The translations under genes and the position numbers were made by a program. Below the pieces are notes generated by a model. It ran no database searches, was not told where the DNA came from, and saw only the letters and a program-made list of their open reading frames with translations. Positions 60,601 through 64,000 of a stretch of 64,000 nt of DNA are shown one piece after another. The stretch lies in contig OX381705.1 in the NCBI GenBank assembly GCA_947462335.1, positions 3,710,703-3,774,702 of the forward strand, read 5' to 3'. Position 1 is the stretch's first letter. Each line of letters starts with the position of its first letter. This DNA is from Harmothoe impar. Taxonomy: Eukaryota > Annelida > Polychaeta > Phyllodocida > Polynoidae.

Positions 60601-63600
60601 ATGAAAATACATCAATTAATTGAGGGGCCGCTTTATTGTTTCAGGCAGTCTGACTTTGGTCAATGTGAGGGATGGTAGTTGGGATAAATTGTCTTCTTGT
60701 AACAAGAGGTGATGCCACTCATCTCATTAAATTGCCTCTTATCTCTGTCAATGTCTTCTAATGTATTTGTGTCTAAACTATAAACTAACAATATGCTGGG
60801 AGCTTGGTGCTTCTGCTAGAAATTAAACCTTGCAGTGAGGACTTCCGAATGCACATCTGCTGCAGAATGGTAGATACTAAACAGACGACTTGGGAGGGTC
60901 ATGTCAGGTGAGCCTTTCACCCAGGGGGTCTGAGGTGAGGCAGCTCCTAGTATGGCCTCTTGGCTTTATAAGCAATTTCCATAGCACTGGGGGGAAATGA
61001 GGTATGTAGGTTGCTGTAAGTATGGAGGAGAAGCAGAGAGACAGACAGATAAAGGGAGAGGCAGAGAGAGAGGTTATAAGGGTGTCGGTAGGGGAGCAGG
61101 GGGAGGCATGGCTACAAGGTGGGCCGATTGAGGTTATATAGGGGGCAGGAAGTATGTCAGGTGAGGGGAGGCCAGGTGAGGGAGTGGTCTGGGAGGTGCC
61201 CTGAGGCTACACACCCCACCTGACATGGCCCACAACCCCAGCCTCAAGCCCCTGGCACCTAATCATCCTACAACGCTTCAAGCCTGAACCTTGACCCTGC
61301 CCTTCCCTTCCCCTCTGTAGCAAAAATTGCATTAAAGTGGCATGCCAGCATTAAAGTGATGGCCCTGCACAGAGTAGACCTCCTGACTGGGTGAGTCAGG
61401 TATCCTAGCTAGAAATATACCAGGACAAACATAAATGAAAAGTTAAAATCAATAACCTAACAATGTTTCTCATCAACATATGGTCTGATGGGGGCTGTCA
61501 GGTGGGTAGAGTGTGACAGACCTACATACTGGTACCTTAGAGTGTCCTCTGGTGGCTGTAAATGAGCACTAACCTGAGGTTACACAAGCCATACGGTGTT
61601 TACCTATTGACCCCTTCTGCCACCACACCCTAAATCTGTCCTCCTTCTACCCACTCAACCTACCCTAACTAACCCTCTACTGACAGAATGACACCTACAC
61701 AATGCTTTATGTTTATATACCTGAATGATGCATCCACAACATCAGCATGTCCTGCTGGCACTGCATTGCTGTAACAGAGCTTAAGGAGTGTATCAACTGG
61801 CAGGTATACACGCTCAGCATGATGCATGGCTGCGGCCCTAGTTTCCTTGCAGAATTGTATTCATTATAATAAAGGTCTATCCCACCTGTACTGATCATCA
61901 TCCATCAGCTGTGCACCAGGCTACACAAGGTCATTCCCCTCAGGCACTGATATAATCCCCATACCATAAAACTTTACTGTGTGCTTGTGGAGGGTGGAGA
62001 GGGAGTCACCTTATTATACCCTGACCTCTGATCATCACCTGTCATGTTACTCACAATGAGAGCGATATGTGCAGTCTCGATCCAGTATCTATGTCATCCC
62101 CTCACTTATTATGACTTCACTATGGGGTTGAGACACTCCTTAGTGGTAAACGGCTCAACATGCTTGGGTGCATGTTCCATCACAGAGCATGCAGGGCTTA
62201 TCCTCCATGTTTAATTAAGCTGTAATGACAAGGCACCAGCCTCATTAGCTGGAGACGTGGCAATCTGTCTGTGCAGCCAGACTCTAAAGCACATGCCTGG
62301 TCGTGTTTTGGGGGCAGGACTTGAGGGTAGGGGTTATGGGTGAGCGGGGGTGGGCTAGAGAAAGAAGGAGAATGACATTTTAAACAGAGTGGCTTTAGGA
62401 GCAGAGTGAAGAAGACTATAAAGCAGAGCAAATGCTTGAAAGCTAAGATATAAGTTGAAAACAATACGGCAGTCAGAAGGTGCAGACATCAGGATAGAAG
62501 TTAATCAGAAGAAGCTGAGGAGGAAGAAGACACACAATCAGTTTTTTCAAAAGGGCTCTAGACCAACACGGAAGAAGCAGAGAAGGAAGGCATAGACACA
62601 CAATGAGTATAAATGAGGCTGTTAGGCAGAAAGGAGGAAGGGAGAACTGGCAGATGGCAGAAATAGTAAACACTAGAGAGAAGAGGAGACCAAGCTGCAT
62701 GAGGTGTGAGACAAACTGAGAGGCCTGACTGCAACAATACACAGGCTGCAGGCTGACTGTCTGATGGGAGGCAGGTTATTGAATACAATGTTATCTCAGC
62801 TAACACTGGGTCCATGCATGTAGCATGGCCTACTCCTTACAGACAAACCTCTCTCACTGTCACACACAATACCCACCCACTACACACAATACATACACCA
62901 CACACACTTGTAACTCTTACAGAGGCCTGTCAATCAGTTAGCTCCCACTCCCTCACACCCACCCACCTTAGCCACAAAGATTCAGAACCATGCACCACCC
63001 ACATCACACACACACATTGAATAACCACATACAATCTGCCTGTCGCTGACTCACATACTCACCCACTTGTACCTGACTTGTACCTGACTATGCCACCCAA
63101 ATCATAAATAGCACATAGCATACACATACACATCTTTAAAAGGGGTCTAGACCAACAGAGTATTGCTCCAAAAGTACTCACAAAGGTCAAATTTCCTAGT
63201 ATCATTTTGATCTAGACAGGAATCTGACTGCATTAATTGACAAAATCTAGCAGAGAATAATGATGGTAAGTTGCTGTTATGAATGCATCACAACAAGCTC
63301 AGGTTCACAACGAGTGTATCAAACCAGAGGGCTAATCATGACATGCCACCCAAGCACTACATTTACACATCATGTCAATAAAGGACATATTTTCATTAAA
63401 GTGCCATGCAGCCCTGATAACCCTGTTATCCCAGATGTTCCCCCAGGCACCCTCTACACCCTAAGGTTAGCCCCTCAGGTGGTGTGTCAGCATGATTTTA
63501 TTACACTCCCCCAGGTCAGGTAGCTGTACGTCAGGGATCATCCTACCCAGGATCAGGGGCTGTGCACCGGGCAGCAGGGGTGGTAACATTCTGCAGCAGG

Positions 63601-63977
63601 GTATCAAACATCTAGATAATATTTTTATCTCTGCCTTTCTTTTCATCACTGCCTTTCTTTTTTTTTTAATATCTGTGTTTCCCTTGTATGTTGCCCCTCT
63701 CCAGAAATACATGTATCTGTTTCACTGTATTCATGCCCCCTTTCTCCTTCTTCCACCTTCCCCTCCTACTGCCAATTCTCCATCCCCTATCCATCCTACA
63801 TTCACACCACCAAGTCTCTACCCTAAACTAGGAGGATGCAGAGCTCCTAAAGCCAGGATTGATGTACTTAGGACTCATCCCTCCTACCCCCACCACACAC
63901 CTCCCCCTCCCCACTCAGCTCCTTTATCAAACACTCACAAGTTGCTCACAGACTTTATTAACTGCTCACCACCTTGT
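57661..63977 (-). CDS. Minus-strand copy of the unidentified paralogous gene pair (partial model)
   Basis: Supported exons, in coding order: 63977-63939 (QGGEQLIKSVSN), 63590-63547 (MLPPLLPGAQPLIL) and last exon 57768-57661 (VSAPLLDVIQHQPSLGDDRG ... LTTNKLP, TGA). They equal exons of the 11-18 kb gene in length and phase, with clean AG and GT sites (CCCACAG; CTT|gtgagt; CTGG|gtagga; TTTTGCAG). Upstream exons lie beyond the right edge. Exons between 63547 and 57768 were not identified. The two genes are tail-to-tail. Short CCTTGACAAC-type repeats follow the stop in both. The family is not recognised. Introns share many blocks with the other copy in reverse order. Confidence 0.6.
59265..59325 (-). 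other. Conserved CCAAT-containing block, arm B
   Basis: GGCTGAAGGATGAGCAGC and CTCTCATTGGTCAATAATGA form the reverse complement of 16775-16830. The flanking 59000-59260 holds several ATTGGTC/CCAATCAAT motifs. Confidence 0.5.
61150..61290 (-). other. Conserved non-coding block, arm B
   Basis: GTGAGGGAGTGGTCTGGGAG and flanks form the reverse complement of 14820-14985. Confidence 0.5.
62165..62310 (-). other. Conserved non-coding block, arm B
   Basis: Reverse complement of 13862-14030, with TTTAATTAAGCTGTAATGAC and ATCTGTCTGTGCAGCCAGAC intact. Confidence 0.6.
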
Positions 63978-64000
63978 CTGTGGGTAGCAGGTGACTGTGA

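Overview
The window is animal genomic DNA, with spliced genes, AT-rich introns, minisatellites and hairpin-type miniature transposons. Gene content (a CC2D1/Lgd orthologue, a DEG/ENaC channel, a secreted fibrinogen-domain protein) and abundant palindromic repeats suit an invertebrate deuterostome. Amphioxus (Branchiostoma) is my best guess, from general knowledge and not from a search.

Layout. 0-5.4 kb: last four coding exons of a plus-strand CC2D1A/B (Lgd) gene. Its third-last exon is flanked by a 70-bp tandem array that repeats its 3' splice site and a 27/34-bp array that repeats its 5' splice site. 5.7-8.2 kb: a tRNA-Glu-like gene inside inverted repeats, a long palindrome and a 329-bp MITE. 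8.8-9.1 kb: small minus-strand zinc-ribbon/coiled-coil gene. 11.1-18.4 kb: plus-strand gene of unknown family, known from tiny exons and a short last exon. 24.0-26.5 kb: DEG/ENaC channel with a zinc-ribbon N-terminus and one in-frame TAG. 33.4-35.1 kb: element with long terminal inverted repeats and many AGGTCA half-sites. 36.9-42.3 kb: fibrinogen-related (FReD) gene with a near-identical 1,501-bp internal tandem duplication that makes a chimeric exon. 43.1-43.7 kb: 23-bp minisatellite. 57.7-64 kb: minus-strand paralogue of the 11-18 kb gene, running off the right edge.

Large-scale structure. The two unknown genes are tail-to-tail paralogues. Exons and many non-coding blocks at 11.8-22 kb reappear in reverse complement and reverse order at about 51.7-64 kb, around a centre near 38-39 kb. 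The window is therefore an old inverted duplication of a gene with its regulatory landscape; ENaC and FReD lie between the copies. Conserved non-coding blocks, some in three copies, suggest developmental-type regulation (inference).

Genes were assembled by eye from reading frames, splice-site matches and phase agreement. No alignment or database search was run; family names come from remembered family features.
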